DNA of 64,000 nt. Origin: Euglena gracilis (lineage: Eukaryota > Euglenida > Euglenophyceae > Euglenales). The translations under genes were made by a program, and so were the position numbers. The stretch is taken from assembly GCA_039621445.1 (NCBI GenBank), contig CP154956.1, forward strand, positions 30,448,667-30,512,666, read 5' to 3'. Below the pieces are notes generated by a model, which was not told the origin of the DNA, did not search any database, and was given only the letters and a program-made list of their open reading frames with translations. Positions 1-13,400 of the stretch are shown one piece after another (position 1 is the first letter of the stretch; every line of letters begins with the position of its first letter).

Positions 1-2169
1 ATGCGTGTGCACGCACTGGCACCACCACCACAGTCACCTTTGCCACAGCGCACCATGCAAAACTGAGGCCAGCCCTGTGAGAATTTTGCAATTTCCAACC
101 CTCCCGAATGCCAACTCGAATCCAGCCCGGGAAAGGGCGTGAGGTGTTCCATACTGGGCTGGGTTGGGGTGGGTTCCTGTGACCCCACCGTTGGACAACA
201 CATGTCCAGACAACACACAGTCCTTGTCAGCGCTGGCTGATGGGGCAGTGGCTGTGTCAAGGAGGCTAATTTTGGCTTTTTTGGGGGGGGTGGGGCCCTG
301 GGTACCCGCCGACTTTTTTCTGACCCCTTGTCCAACGACCCCCCCCCCCCTGGTCGGAGGACAGATGTTGCCGGTCGTTGAACGGAGGGGCGGGTAGGAG
401 GTTTGACGTTAGGGTGAAGTTGCACGCTTTGAATTGTGCGAGTGCCTGAGACCAGCTGTTCCTTCCCCAACACCGACATGGCCAGACCGCCTTGGTGGGA
501 GGCACTCCCATTGCAAGCCTGTCTTGACCCCTCCTTCACTCCGCCGCCCACGTGCCTTCTCTGGCGTGTCTCTGCCCTCCCCTCCTGCCCCATCGCTGTG
601 CAGTTGGTGGTGGCTTTTCTCGGACACGGTTCGAAGTTGGCTGGTGTGGAGTGGATGGCTGAGAATCCCTGCTATTTTGGCATTTCCCCTTCATCTTTAT
701 TTGGGTTTTCTCCATTTCACTGTGAAGCACATCCGTCATTTTTTAGCGCTACGTCTCCTATTCCAGGTTGAATGTTTACATTGGGCCTCAGCTTTTTTGG
801 CGCTAGGACCTCTACTGATTTTGTTCGCACGGGAGTTACAAAAAGGAAAAAATAATTGTTTGGTGAGGGGGTTATTATTTTTGGGCAAATTTTCAAAAGC
901 AAAGATCTCCTTCTGAATCTTTTGGGGGGGCTATTTTGCCCTCTTTTTTTTGTAGTTTCGTTGATTAATGGATCCCAATGGATACAATTCGGAGTGTGAA
1001 TGAGCCCCATTTTATCACTTTCCATCGTTTTAGCTTTGGCATTTTTCAGTGTTTTTTTTTTTTTTTTTTTTCTTGTTGTCATCAAAATCTATCAAAGATT
1101 TCCAGACTTTATCATGGTGTGTATTTTCAGCCCACCAAACACAGGAGTTAAGAGCATTGCAATGTGGTTAGACTGCCGTGGTGGCAACCCCCCAAAAATC
1201 CCCCCCGGGTGGTAATTATTATTATTTTGCCCGAAGTCCCGGTCCGAGGGGGGGGGGTATTATTTGGGGGGGTAATAGCACCCCAAAATTTTTTCGAAAT
1301 TTTTTGAAGTCCCGTAGGAGCCAAAATATCTCCAAAATTCCCCTTCATTTTTTGTACTTTCTTATGAAATTCAGCATTTTTTGGAGGTCAGATGATCCAG
1401 AAAAATCGATTTTTTTCGTAATTTGTTGTCAGAGATTGTGATTTTTACCTACATTTTCAGGTCAAAATCCAGGCCTTCGGCCCGAAACCGGGGGTATTAA
1501 CCCGGTCGCCGAAGTCGGACCCCGAGGGGGGGTTATTACTTGGGGGGGGGTATCATTGGAGGGAGGGTTTAGCACCGAGCCAAATCCAAATAAAAGTACA
1601 TACCACTCCCCTGTGTCCAGCGAACACTCGAGTGGGAAAATTGCGGTCCGGACAATAGCTGTCTGTTGGAAACATGGGGTAACCCTTCCAGCTGAAGCTT
1701 TCTGTGTTCACTCCCAATTCTTGTTGAAGGAGAAGTTGTAGGTGTGCTGTCTTCCCGGCCCAGAATGGCACCACTCCACACTTCCCCACTCTCGTCCCTT
1801 GCCAAGCAAGCAACCCTGCTTCTGCCCGCCTCCCCCCGGCACTGATTCGCTTTGACTTCCTCCTACTCTGCCAGTCTGCTCCCACCCAACCCCCAACCCT
1901 GTGGACCCCCCCACATCCCTCCTCTGCTGTGATGGTCGCGCATGTCAATTTGCCGCGAAAACGCCACGCTGGCCGCCCTCCCCCGCCAGTGCCTCCCCCT
2001 CCCGACCCCACCCCTGCGCACTTCCCTGGCAGCGGCCACCCCAAGGCAGCACTGCGCCGCTGGGGAGAGCCTCTGGCCCCGCTTGTGCGCGTGGATTGGT
2101 GTGGGCGGGGCGGGGGGGGTGGGGGGGTCGTGCCTAGGGTTTCGCCGGTGGGAGCGCACCGGGGGTGCG
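1..2169. other. No recognised gene
   Basis: Mixed unique sequence with a 20-base poly-T at about 1051-1070. A pair of related G-tract boxes (GTATTATTTGGGGGGG at 1257; GGTTATTACTTGGGGGG at 1529) lies around AT-rich sequence. Long frames here come from homopolymers. Confidence 0.5.
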
Positions 2170-2180
2170 TTTCTGGGCCC

Positions 2181-2470
2181 GGGATTTTTTTAAGTTGGGA
2201 GCCCCGGGGGGGGAGGGGGGGGTAGGGTGGGTGGGTCCGCCGGACCCCCTCCCCCCCCCCCCCGGGAGGTCCCCCCCGGAGGGGGGTGGGATATACTTTT
2301 TTTCTCCTCAGGCGCCGAAAAAATTCTATTTTTAGCACTTTTTGCGATTTTTTCGGCCATTTTTTGTGCGTCCCCCGGGACCCCCCCCCCCCCCCCGGGG
2401 GCCCCCCCCCAGGGGGGTGGGTGGGTGGGGGGGGGGACCCCCCCGCCCCCCCCGGTCTTTGAAAAACCCC
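2181..2470 (+). repeat. GGCGCC-hairpin GC-tract repeat with 11-bp flanking duplication
   Basis: The element is flanked by TTTCTGGGCCC (2170-2180) and TTTCTGGACCC (2471-2481), an 11-bp duplication with one mismatch. Its ends are GGG plus T-run and A-run plus CCCC. The interior has long C/G tracts and a GGCGCCGAAA box at 2311. It is the same family as the intron at 6564-6818 and parts of 55.56-55.68 kb. Confidence 0.6.
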
Positions 2471-2599
2471 TTTCTGGACCCAGTTGCCCCGTAGGGCCGA
2501 TTCCCGCCCGTCCCCAAGGCCCCCGGTTCGATGGCCATTTGGGATGGGACAGTGCCGTCACAAAGTCGGGGAACAGCGTGGAACAGGGGTCCACCCCTG

Positions 2600-2710
2600 T
2601 TTGCATATTGGCAGTGACGGGATTGGCGGTGGCCCTCGCCCGTCGCTCCAGGCGCCGCCTCTCCCGCCGCGGGGATGCCGAAGAAGGGCCGACCCGGGCC
2701 GGGGGTCGGC
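2600..2710 (+). CDS. Weak candidate upstream exon
   Basis: After a ttggcag acceptor at 2613 the frame reads TGLAVALARRSRRRLSRR, a short hydrophobic stretch followed by a basic one. It is GC-rich like the exons of gene A. Its 3' border and linkage are unknown, and the opposite strand is also open. Confidence 0.2.
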
Positions 2711-2774
2711 GTTGCCGCCACCCCCCGCCCAGGGCTTGCCCAGCCTCGGCTGGGGAACCCGTTGAGGCTGTCAA

Positions 2775-3789
2775 GCCAAATCACCATGTTGTCACAACTC
2801 ACACCATAGTGTGGACCATGCTTGCAAGTGATGCAGCTGGAAAAAATGTTTTCTTGTACCGTACCGTAAACCACCGCAGAAGAATTTTTTCTGCAGCCAG
2901 CTTTGGAGTGTGGCATATTTCTTGGCATACGTCCGTGTGCCCCAGCAATGTCTAAAGTATGTCCCGAACACCATATCACAGAAAAATTGTTTTTCTGTTG
3001 CATTTTTGCTGGAAACTTTCTGTAATTCTTCTCCAGTGTTCTTTTCCTACACCCTTTGGGGGAGCCACACTCAGGGGTAGTCAAGTTTCACACACAAAAA
3101 GATGGGCTTTCATTATGCTGTCAATTTTTTGGGTTATTTTTAAATAAAAATGATGGAAAATACCTCCTGAAGTTCATTTTGGACGTTTTTATTATTTTTT
3201 TCTTTTCGTTTGATTTTTTTTTTTTGCCAAAATATTCACTACAACTGAAAAAAATTTCTATTACCACCATTTCCCAGAAATTTTGAATTTTCTTGTATTT
3301 TTTTCAAAACCAAAAATGTCCAATAATTTACGTATTGTTTTTTTTCACCGTAATTTCCGTCTCCCGCATTTTTTTTGTCCACACTGTATGCCATAATCAC
3401 TGCATTTTTTTGCCCAGTGGCATGAGTTCCGCAGCCACCAACTTCAAGTATGGTGGTGCATCCTTGTATTTTTAGCCTCTGGCAGGTAAGCTGCTTCACG
3501 TATCCTTCTTTTTTGATGTGGTTGTGGGTCGCTCTTGCCGTAGGCAGCTGTCACAAAGAAATGCCATACAACGCTATCCCCCCCCAAATGACCTCCCGCG
3601 CCTGTGGCAGTTAGTTTGTACCCCCCCTTGTCCACCGACCACCCCTATATACCGAACACCCCCGGTCGGGGTTGTCGGTAAGGGGGGGGGTGCGTACCAT
3701 TACCCGCCCCCCGCTCCTGGTCGGGTTTTTTAGGAACCCAGTTGGTGGACAAGGGGGGGGGGCAGGTAACATGAGAACTGCCCGTTGAG
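2775..3789. other. AT-rich stretch without recognised gene
   Basis: T-rich unique sequence follows the GC-rich 2.5-2.77 kb block. C/G tracts appear from 3570 up to the MITE at 3790. Nothing identifiable. Confidence 0.5.
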
Positions 3790-4346
3790 CAGGGAATTTC
3801 TTAAGCCGGAGGGTACCCTACCCCCCCGGGGGGGGGTCCAGCCAGCCAGCATCTCAAATCCAGCCAGCAGCCCAAATTCGGGCTGGGAGCCCCCCCCCCC
3901 CCGGGGTCGAGTGAAATAAAGTCGGGTCCAGCCCGGCCGGCCTCCGGCCGGGCTGGACCCGACTTTATTTTCACTTTATTTCAGCCCGGCCGGAGGCCGG
4001 GCCAGCCGGCCGAAGGCCGGCCCAGCCGGCCGCAGGCCGACCAGCCAACTGGGCTGCCCAGCTCACTTATCCCTGCATTTTTTCCCCTCATCACAGCCCC
4101 TCCATCGCAGCCCCCCAGCCTTGATCTAGCTCCACCCATCAAAATGTCGAAAATGGCAAAAATGTGTTAGAAAATTTTGTTTTTCCTCGACCCAGCCCAG
4201 CCCAGCCTGCTCCAGCCCCGGACCCCCCCCTCCCCCCACCCCCCCGGGGGGGGGGGTCCAGCCAGCAGCTCAAATCCAGCCAGCGGCCTTTTTGCCAGCC
4301 GGAGGCTGGACCCCCCCCCCCCCGGGGGTCCTTAAGAAATTCCCTG
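3790..4346. mobile_element. hAT-like MITE, copy 1 (557 bp)
   Basis: Perfect 16-bp terminal inverted repeats CAGGGAATTTCTTAAG begin at 3790 and end at 4346. They are flanked by a 6-bp direct repeat GTTGAG (3784-3789 and 4347-4352). CAG-type ends and a short duplication fit the hAT superfamily (known: CAG ends, 8-bp duplications). There is no transposase inside. The interior is C/G tracts, CCAGCC-rich repeats and a large perfect hairpin. Confidence 0.8.
3911..3974. repeat. Long perfect hairpin inside the MITE
   Basis: Arms 3915-3940 and 3944-3969 are 26-bp perfect inverted repeats around a 3-base loop (CCT). They extend four more base pairs with one bulged T (GTGA/TCAC). The arms run from AATAAAGTCGGG to GGCCGG. 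The reverse-oriented second MITE copy (41032-41447) lacks this hairpin. Confidence 0.85.
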
Positions 4347-4639
4347 GTTGAGAGTCCATGCGGAACGTTGGACCAGGCATGTCAAAACGGCGGCCAAAAC
4401 GGCGAACGGGGGGGTGATAGAGGGCCTCCGGGGTACACTTCGTCAGACCGACATTTCCGGAAATGATGTACGTTTTCTCGAGATACTTTCAAAAAATCGA
4501 TTTTTTGACCGATTTTTGGACCCCGGCGAAATGGAAGAGTCGGAAGAGGGGGGGGGGCGGGCCAAACCTACCCAGTTTGGACCCCTTCGCGCGTGAATAA
4601 CTGACCCCCCCCCTCAGAACGCCCCAGGCAGACCCCCAA

Positions 4640-4810
4640 GGCCAGCCCTGCCGGCACAACCCCGCGAAGCCTGCCGCCCCCAAGCCCGCCGCCCGGTGGC
4701 CCCTCCCGCCGGCATGGGGGGCCGTGGCCGCCGCCGTCCTCAGCGTGGCGATGGGGGCCAGACCTGCCGACCACCGGAGAATGGTTTGGTGGACGGGCAC
4801 GTGTGGCGTG
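4640..4810 (+). CDS. Weak candidate upstream exon with hydrophobic stretch
   Basis: The frame KPAARWPLPPAWGAVAAAVL then SVAMGARPADHRRMVWWTGT is GC-rich and stop-free, with a signal-anchor-like segment. It could be an early exon of gene A. No phase-compatible join to 5519 was found. Confidence 0.2.
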
Positions 4811-4873
4811 GGAGCCCCCCCCCAGGCAAACGACATGCCCCGGGTCATTTCTCACCGCCCCCTGTGCTTGTGC

Positions 4874-5379
4874 CAGGAATGGATGGGAAGTGGGAAGCCT
4901 GTTGGTGTTGTTGTGTATTGGGGGGGTATTAGTTCGGATTAGGTGGTAGGGGGAGGGGTCCCAACCCCCCCTCCTGGGGTGTAAGGTGGTAGGGTCGGGG
5001 GTCGGAGTTTGGGGAACCCCCTCTTGGCAGGTTGCAAAAAGAGCGGAAACTTTGATGGCTCACAGTGCCAGAAAATGAACGAAAAAGCCCTTCTCCCTCA
5101 CTTTTGAGCATATTGCACTTTTTTGATGTTTTCATGTTTCCACATGGAACATGGTAAAAAATAGTTCAAAAATGAGAGCATCTTTTGGATTTATTTTCAA
5201 AGAAAAATTAGGCATTTTTCAACTATTTAGGGTTGGTATGTGCCCTTTTCCCACCCACAAACCCACGAATTTCCTGCCCCCTTCAGTTTCGAGGTAGGAG
5301 GGTTGGGGGTCCGACCCCCCCCCCCCTCCATGTTGGGGGGAGTCTGCACCCCCCCCCCCAGGCTTTCCATACATCCCTG
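4874..5379. mobile_element. Degenerate copy of the CAGGGATGGATGG MITE family
   Basis: Left end CAGGAATGGATGGGAAG and right end CTTTCCATACATCCCTG resemble the terminal inverted repeats of 41474-42009. The interior shares ordered motifs with it (GAGCATATTGCACTTTTTTG; TTTCGAGGTAGGAGGG). The flanking duplication is eroded (about 5 of 8 bases match). Confidence 0.6.
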
Positions 5380-5518
5380 GCTGGCCCGTTTGCAACCTCC
5401 TCCCTGGCGGACAAGGTGAGAAAACCTGTGCCTTGAGTTACATTCCTCTGGCCCGGCAGTTGATTGTACCTCGCAAGGTTAGTCGAAGCGCTTTCCCAGT
5501 TGTCTGTGTGTCTCCCAG

Positions 5519-6046
5519 CGTGTCATGTGTGGCCGGTCGCAAGCCTGCGGCTGACGTTCCTGCTGTGGAGCCCCACCGACCTCCTCCCGCACCGCCACCC
5601 ATACCCTGCCCGCCTCCTGTCCCGCGAGGACGAAATGTATACCGAAGTCCAGAACCTCTGTGGAGACCAGGCCTTTCCTCCAGATGGGATTTCCTCTTGC
5701 TGGAGCAGCGTCCACGGGAAACGCACTTGCCTATCACTTCTGATTGGGACCCATTGGAGACCTGAACCTCAAGGGAGGGGGAATGCACTGCTTTTTTTAT
5801 GCATTTTTTGGAGTTTTTATGTTTGAGAGCTGAACAGTTTTCGCTTTTTTTTGTTGCAATTTTCACCTCCCCATGTGCATGTTTGACCCCACCTGCCTGG
5901 ACCGCAGGCCTGATGGGGACTACCTCGAGGCGTCCATCTCGCGCCGCGGCTTCAGCCACGTCCCCATCCCGAACTACGGGCTGCCGCTGCACGGCCCGTT
6001 TAGCGCGGATTCCTTTTCGCTGCAGCCGTCCGCCCCGTCCCTACTG
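5519..6046 (+). CDS. Gene A exons 1-2
   Basis: Exon 5519-5636 encodes LRLTFLLWSPTDLLPHRHPY and ends AT|GTATAC. Exon 5908-6046 starts after accgcag with G, completing a Met codon: LLSREDEM-PDGDYLEASISR. It continues FSHVPIPNYGLPLHGPFSAD. GC-rich third positions and clean phase fit support coding. Its end is uncertain: donor GTGCTG at 6047 (phase 0) or GTCCCT at 6039 (phase 2, which would fit the next exon). Confidence 0.5.
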
Positions 6047-9000
6047 GTGCTGCCCAACAGTGCCCAGAGTTCTCTTTGGCCTTAGTCTTCTGCACACCCC
6101 ATTCCTGTCTCAGGGTTGGATGGAGGTGTGGTGATGGTCTTGTGCTGTGTTGTGCCGTGCTGTGTTGTGTGATGCAATTGTGTCATGCACGTATGCGAAT
6201 GAAAAGCCCGACGTTTGCAACTGCATGCATACACGGGTAACAACTTGGCAATATTGAATCTGTTTATTGAATGTGTTCACATGCAAAAGGAATGGTATTT
6301 GCCTCCAACGGGTTTGGGCAAACCCAAATGGCCTCCTGCTAACGTCCATTTTGCACCTTTCCTCTTCCATGGTGTGGACGGACAGCTCAGCTGCACTACC
6401 CCCCCCCCCAGCACAATCCCCCGCAGCCTTCCTGTCGACTGGGGCTTGCATCGTGTTCGGGGGGCAACGATGGGGCTCTGTTGGGACGTGCTGGTGTTGT
6501 TCCGCCTGACGAACGCCCCGCCGTGCCCTGCCAACGCCACCGCGCCATGGCCGCCGCCCAAGGGTTTTTTTTTTAGTTGTGGACCCCCGGGGAAGGGGTA
6601 GGGTGGGTGGGTCCGGCCAAGCTCCCTCCGGGGGGGGTCCCCCCAAGGGGGGGTGGGTTATACTTTTTGGCGCCGAGGGCACCAAAATTTTCTGAAAAGT
6701 GCCATTTTTAGCATTTTTCGCGATTTTTGGCCATTTTCGGGGAAAATTGAGTGGGTCTCCCGGGACCCCCCTGGCCCCCCCCCCCAGGGGGTGGTGGGTG
6801 GAGGGACCCTCCTCCCAGTCTTAAAAAAACCCCTGCCGCCGCCGCCGCCGCCCCGGCGCGTCACGCGGGTCGGCGCCGCGGTGCTGACCCCCACGCTGCG
6901 CCTGCGGACGGCGGCGCACGTGGTGGGGGGCCTCCGCCAGGCTTCTTTTTCAGGTCCGACGTGGGTTGAGGGGGGAGGGGACGGGAGAAGTCAGCTTCAC
7001 CCCCAGGGGGTGAAGCTGACTTCAGACCCCCCCAGTGGGTTGCACTTATGGGCCGGGGTAGGCTTGGCTTTGGGGACAGTCCCTAAAATGGCCATTTTAC
7101 GGCGAATTTGTCTGGTTTGAGCCAGCAGAATTCAAACCTGACCCCCCCCCGGGGGGATGCCGGTTGTGGGCTGGCCTCACAGCGCAAAGCACCACACCTC
7201 CCCCCGGGTTTGGAAACAGAGTGCTGGCCCCGACTACGATGCGCTGCGCTGCGAGGGACCGCTGGGCGAGGCGTGGACCGGGGCGGACGAGCCGGCGGTG
7301 TTCGCGTTCCAGGGGGAGCCGTGGCTGCTGCTGGCAAAGGTGTGTTGGCGGCCGGTTCGTGTTGGCGGAGCCCCTTTTTTTGGCAGAACCAGTTGGAATC
7401 TTTTGAGCCCCTGGGTCAGGGAAGAGGTCTTCAAACAATATCTCTATAGGCATAACAAACCTTCCCCTCGGGCGCTGCTGCGTTCAACAAGGCCATTTTG
7501 GGGTTTAAAAAAATCGATGATTTAAAACAACATCGAAAAAGGCAAAGTGTAAAAAAGGCTTGCGCTTGCGTGGGGAATAACTGTCAGTTTGAAGGCCCAA
7601 AGGCACTTCCGTCGCCAAAGGCACCAGAAGCCCAGAAAAGCATCTTTGGGCATTTTTTTTTGGTCCATGGTCAAGCAGGCAAGCTCTGACTCCCCTGGAG
7701 TGGGGTTGAGCCTTCCTGCTCAGGCACTCCAGGGCGCTCCGAGATCCCCCCGCTCCGCGTGATTGGTCAAATTCTGCCAGTTCAGAACAGTCAGAATTGC
7801 TGAGCAGCAGGGATAACTGTCCCACCCTTGATACACTATTTTTTTTTTCAATTTCCTGTTAAGGTTTCAAGTATTTGTTCAGATCCACCCTCCTATCACA
7901 ATTACTTGCAGTTTGGGTTCATTTTGGTTGAAAAAACTTCGCACCGAGAATGGAAGAGCAGGAAGTTGCTCAAGCTCGAGTGCTCAAGCATGAGGATCCT
8001 CGTTTTTCCAAACCCCCTGCCCAAAATTGCACTCAGAAGGATCTCCATGCGTCGCTCAAGGATGCTCATGAGTGCTCATGCGCATCCTCAGTGCTCGAAG
8101 ATGTTCATATAAGCATCATTCTATGAGTATGAATATATGTTCTCAGAGAGGACAGATGTTAGGGGCCCTGAAAACAATTGCGCAAAAAGGGGGTTGACAT
8201 AACAAATGCGAAATGTGAGGGATTTTGTGTTTTTTTGGTGGAGGCAATCCACTCCATCGAGAAAAAAAAATGTAAGTCACAAGGCATCGCACATTGATAT
8301 TGTCCAATGGCCATTTTTATGCTAAGGAATTGTCCAACCAGGAAGGTTGTGAGCCTCCAGAAGAAGTCAGCAGAAATAGCACTGGCCATGACACAATCAA
8401 AGGAGGACGCAGCACGCTGCTCTCTGTGGCAGCCGCTCAAAGGTCACGCAGTTCTGTAAGGCTCCCAGGCATACCATTGCTTAACACCTGTCCTACCCCA
8501 CCCCCTGGGGGGTGACTGACTGGTTTTTTCAGAGTGACCGACTGGTTTTTTGGCCCAGAGCCCCCCCCTGGGGTGGTGGGGTGGTGGGGTGGGCCCGAAA
8601 ATGAGAAAGTGGCTGGCCTGGCACCGAAGGCGCCGGGAATTTTTTGGATTTTTTTGAGATTTTTTTGGAAAATTTTCATTGCCTCCTGAAGAGTGGCCGA
8701 CCCCCCCCCCCCGGGGGTGACTGGCTGGTTTTTTTCCAGAAAAAGTGACTGACTGTTTTTTTTTTTGAGAGTGGAAAGTGACCTCCCCTCCCCCCCAGGG
8801 GCCGCTAAGCAATGGTATGCTCCCAGGTGATATACATGCAAATTACATAGATTGCCATAACATACAGCGCAATGCCACTCATTTTCACCTCTCATTTGCA
8901 AATTATCAAGACTTCAACCCAACAACGACCTCCACTTTTCCAAGATATTTGGAACTCTTCTCCATGGCATCAACTACGATCCATGGACATAAGGTGATGC

Positions 9001-10389
9001 CACCAATGAGGGATGCAGGGACTGGAATTGGGTTCTTGCAGGGACCCCGTTCACATGAAAGAATACAAAAGGGGATGATTTTCAGTGATTTATGTGCATC
9101 ATCTGGCAATGATGCCAAGCCAATGCTCAGCGAGGCCAACTTACAAAAAACGTTGACCCCGTGGACCATTTTGATGGCAACAAAGTGTTGCTTGCTGGCC
9201 AGACTGACAATTCCATTTTGACATGATTATGCATGCACTGTGGACACAGCAGCGTCGCGGCTGGTGGTAATCATCCATTTTTCAATGTTGAATGAATGAT
9301 TTCCGCAGTATCGCCTGAATCCAGTCACCACACTCACCCCATCTGTGTGGGCAATTGTCAATTCATTACAACCCACCCCCTGGCGCAATGAGGCTACCAT
9401 GCCCCTCCCCTGACTTGTTCCCACTATCACTATTGCAAAACACCAAATGCCCACGGTACCTATGGTACCATGAGCAGCATACTGAATGCGCTTCTCCCAC
9501 ATACCAGCACCACAACCCCTAAAACAGCAATGACAGAAATTGTGGTGCCCATGCCATTCGCATAGGGGGATGGGAGTAGCTCACTGTCATAGTACTTCAC
9601 AGGATAAGCACGTCCAAAAAAAAGTGTTCAAAAATCGACATTTTCTGGACCTTTTTTATTTTTTTGGAAAATGCGCATAAAAGTGCCCGTTTTTTGCGAA
9701 CATCCAAAAAAATCACCAAAAATGACCCCTCTTGGGCTGTCCGAGGTTGAGGTATGGGAATAGCAAAATAACTCGGGGTGGGGGGACTAGGTCCCCCCCA
9801 TGCTGTTCCCCCTGTGCCGTTCCCATTGGGCTGTAAAGGTCCCGGGGAATTTAATAGCTCCAGGGGGAGGGGGGCAAGGTATTTTGTGGTCAAACCACTG
9901 CCTGGAAGGTTGTGCATCCCTCTCCCTGTCCCAAATGGCCCCCGAGTGGACGCATGTAGGCACCGTTGCGCTTGCATTCCAAGAATGACCCATTTGCAGT
10001 TTCTCTCTGACATAATCGGGGGCCATTCCTAATTCATCACATTCCTACACTGGCTGTTCGGCAGGTAGGGATTCAAGAATACGAGCAGCTCATGTTGTTC
10101 CTGTGCTGATGATTTAATTGGACCCTAACAAAATTGTTGGCCGGATCTAGCCTTTTAGGTTATGGGTGGGTTGGGGTGGTTGTGTTTCATGTCAGACACC
10201 GTCGGCTGAAGTCACTCAATATGTGAAGCATGTTAAATTCACATATTCATATTAAAGACATTAAAATGTTAACATACATATAAACATATACACATATATG
10301 CATCCATGCGAAAATTCATGTGTGTGTAAAGTGAAAATTTGTGTATTGTACAAACATTTGAATGCAGAAGAACATGAAGGTCATTCTGA

Positions 10390-10481
<92 letters not shown>

Positions 10482-13400
10482 AAATATTCAACCATCCCAA
10501 TCCGTGGGATATATTCAACAGAAAGCTTTTTTTTTGAATAGGTGCAATGCAATGTGTTGTATTTAATGATAATTTTCTGTAACACTATCATTTTTATATG
10601 GAATTATATTAAATAATATGTAAGTGTATATTTAATATATTTTAAAGAATAATAATAAAGTATATAATAAGTTAAGTCAATTAAATGTATAAGTCATATG
10701 TTATCTTTCATGATTAAGGAGTTCCTCCAGGAGACATGAAGTTGTCGCTCTTGTGCCTGCCGTGACTTAAGTTGCATCACCTCCTCCTATTTAACCACTC
10801 CCCAGAACTGCAAAAAAAGAAAACTACACTAAATAGCCAACGATGTCTCGTGATCCTGCAACAACTCCTTTGCCTTTGCCATTACTGTTTCGGTTGGAGG
10901 AGCATTTTCAGGAACCACAGTGTTGTCGCCCTCATTATCAACACACATGTTGCAGAAGTTCTTGATTTTCATTATTCTCAAATTTCAATGAAGTTTCGAG
11001 GACCCCCTTTTGGGGTCTGTTGAAGGAATGCTGGAGATTCTTGAAGCTAAAAGGAATAGAACATTTGGTTCCTTCTGCAAAGGGACCACGGGCTCAAATA
11101 CCTGGGCTGCGGAATTATTACTGCAAGGACAAGCTGGTGCCGTACTGAACAAATCCTAATCTGCCTAAACCCAGACAGGTGGTAAAGTGCGTTGATCCAT
11201 TTCATCACCCACGGGTATTTCCGCACTGCTCACATCCTGAGACCCGGCTGTTTAGGAAAAGTGGTGTCATGGGTGATATGAACAAAAATGGGTGGTATGG
11301 GCAACTCCCCTGCACTAGCCGACCTCTGTGCTGCTGTTGGCGTGGTGCAGGGAGGACAAATCCTCTCTGATAATTAATATTTGTTTGTACATAGAGATTC
11401 CCCCATTCCAGGGGCAGGTTAAGTGTTCCAAGCACAGCCCCCCCCCATAAAACGGCCGTCATCAGGTCCAGTTTAGGTATCCATATATATTATTTGGATC
11501 AGAAGAAAGAAAGAAAGAAAGCATCAAAAAATTCCATCTGTGTGGCAGCTTTTGGTTTGAAGTACACTTTGCAGGTTTTGACAGAGAAGCCGAAGGGGCA
11601 CCCCATCCCTCCCGGGGGGCGGTCCAGCCGGCCAGCAGCCCCTTCCCCTCCAGCAGCCTTTTTTCAGCCCCAGCCCCTCCAGTTTTACATGGGCAACCTG
11701 GGCGTTGTTGTCCAATCGCCCGAAGGGTGGTTGGACGGTAACGGATTCTTTTTATTTTCATTTTATTCATTTTATTATTGTATTCATTTTGTTACCAACC
11801 ACACTCGATAACACACACAATATTTTCAAATCTTCTCCAAAATGATGCAAAATCAAATAAAATGTCCGGAGACCTACTCCAATTTTTTTCAGGTTTACCC
11901 CCACCCCCCACCCCCCGCCCCCATTTCACAGTCATTCCGAAGATACACGCAGGAGCAAGAAAAATCCCCGGTCCTGGTCAAAGATGGGGAGGGGCTTATT
12001 AAGAGCTCAGCACTATTCAAAACCTGGTCAGCCAGGAGCCTTTTTCTGGCCAGCCCAAATTTTCCAGTTTCTGAGCTGCTTACCGACCCCCCCCCCCCCG
12101 GGGGAGCACTTTCCACTTTCAAAACACCAGACAGGCAACCCCTGGAAGGGGCTCAGTCACTTGGGCCACTTGGCCAAAAATGGCCAAAAATCAAAGGATT
12201 TTGGTTAAACATCCAAAAAAAATTCCAGTGCCTTTGGCGCCAGGTGGGCACTTTCAGCCAATCCTGGCCACCCCACCTCCCACCCCCCCCCCCCCTCAGG
12301 GGAGTGGGAGACACCTTAAGCAATGGGATGGCTGGCACCCTCCATCGACCAAAAAAAACCCCAAAGCCGATCGGAAGTGATCAGAAATGACTGGATGATA
12401 TTATAAAGAGAGACAGACAGATAGACAGACAGATAGACATACAGACACACAGACAGACAGATATATCAGGGGCAGGGAGAAATTCCGGTCCGGAATAAAC
12501 CGGAATAAACCGGAATGGTGAAAACCGGAATAAACCGGAATAAACCGGAATAACCGGAATAAAAGTGCCAGCCAATGGCTTAAAAATTCTGCAAGACACA
12601 AAGGCAATGAAGGTGAAGTTTGATATATTTTCAGGTTTCAAAACCACAAGAGCAACAAAAGAGTGCAAGCATAGCACAATCGGCATTTGATATCAGGAGC
12701 ACACCTTCACTTTGCCTGTTTCTTCCCCTGGTTGAATGCATTTTTTGTTTGGATTTTATCCCCACTTGTGGGGCTACACTTGGTGAATGTTTGTTCCTGA
12801 GTTCTTTCCAAAGGGACATAAACTAGGACAATATCTACGCTGTGATCTTTGGGGGCAGGGATCCCATTGGACAAAGTGAATCATCTTTCAATCAGGGGGT
12901 AATAACACTCTCGGGCGGCCTAACTCGCACTTCAGGTTTTGATTTTTGCATTGCGTTTAAGCGCAACGTTGCATTCTTTTTGAAACCCAGCGGTGAAACC
13001 CACCCTTTTGGCCCTCTGGTTCCGGGGGGACCCTCCACGGTAGCACGTGCATCATTTGCGGTTGTTGGGACCCAGGAAACAGGCCCTTTTGGTTTGTTAA
13101 GCCTGTGCTCTATTTTAAAAGGGTTCAAAACTCCGGGGGTTTAGGCTCTGCGATCTGTCCATGAAGGTTTGCCTGCCCCAAGACCTTTCGCTTGGTACCG
13201 ACAGAACTCAGCCACATTGCACAGCGCTCTTAAAATCGGCGGTCGCGTTTTCCAACCCTTTTTGGAAATTCGAAATTCCTTTTTTCAGCTGCCATGTTGC
13301 CCATCGATTGAAAGCTCTTCTCAAGGGCTTTCAGTAGATGGCCTTAGATTTCTGCTATGCTGCATGGTATTCTATTTCCCCAAACTTGGCCGAATGGAAA

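Noticed and set aside
1553-2338. 261-codon minus frame
   Set aside because: Runs through poly-G/C repeat sequence; no domain and strongly biased composition.
8780-9221. 147-codon plus frame and opposing 87-codon minus frame
   Set aside because: Both look mildly protein-like but neither shows a motif, and both begin within or next to the 8470-8819 MITE.
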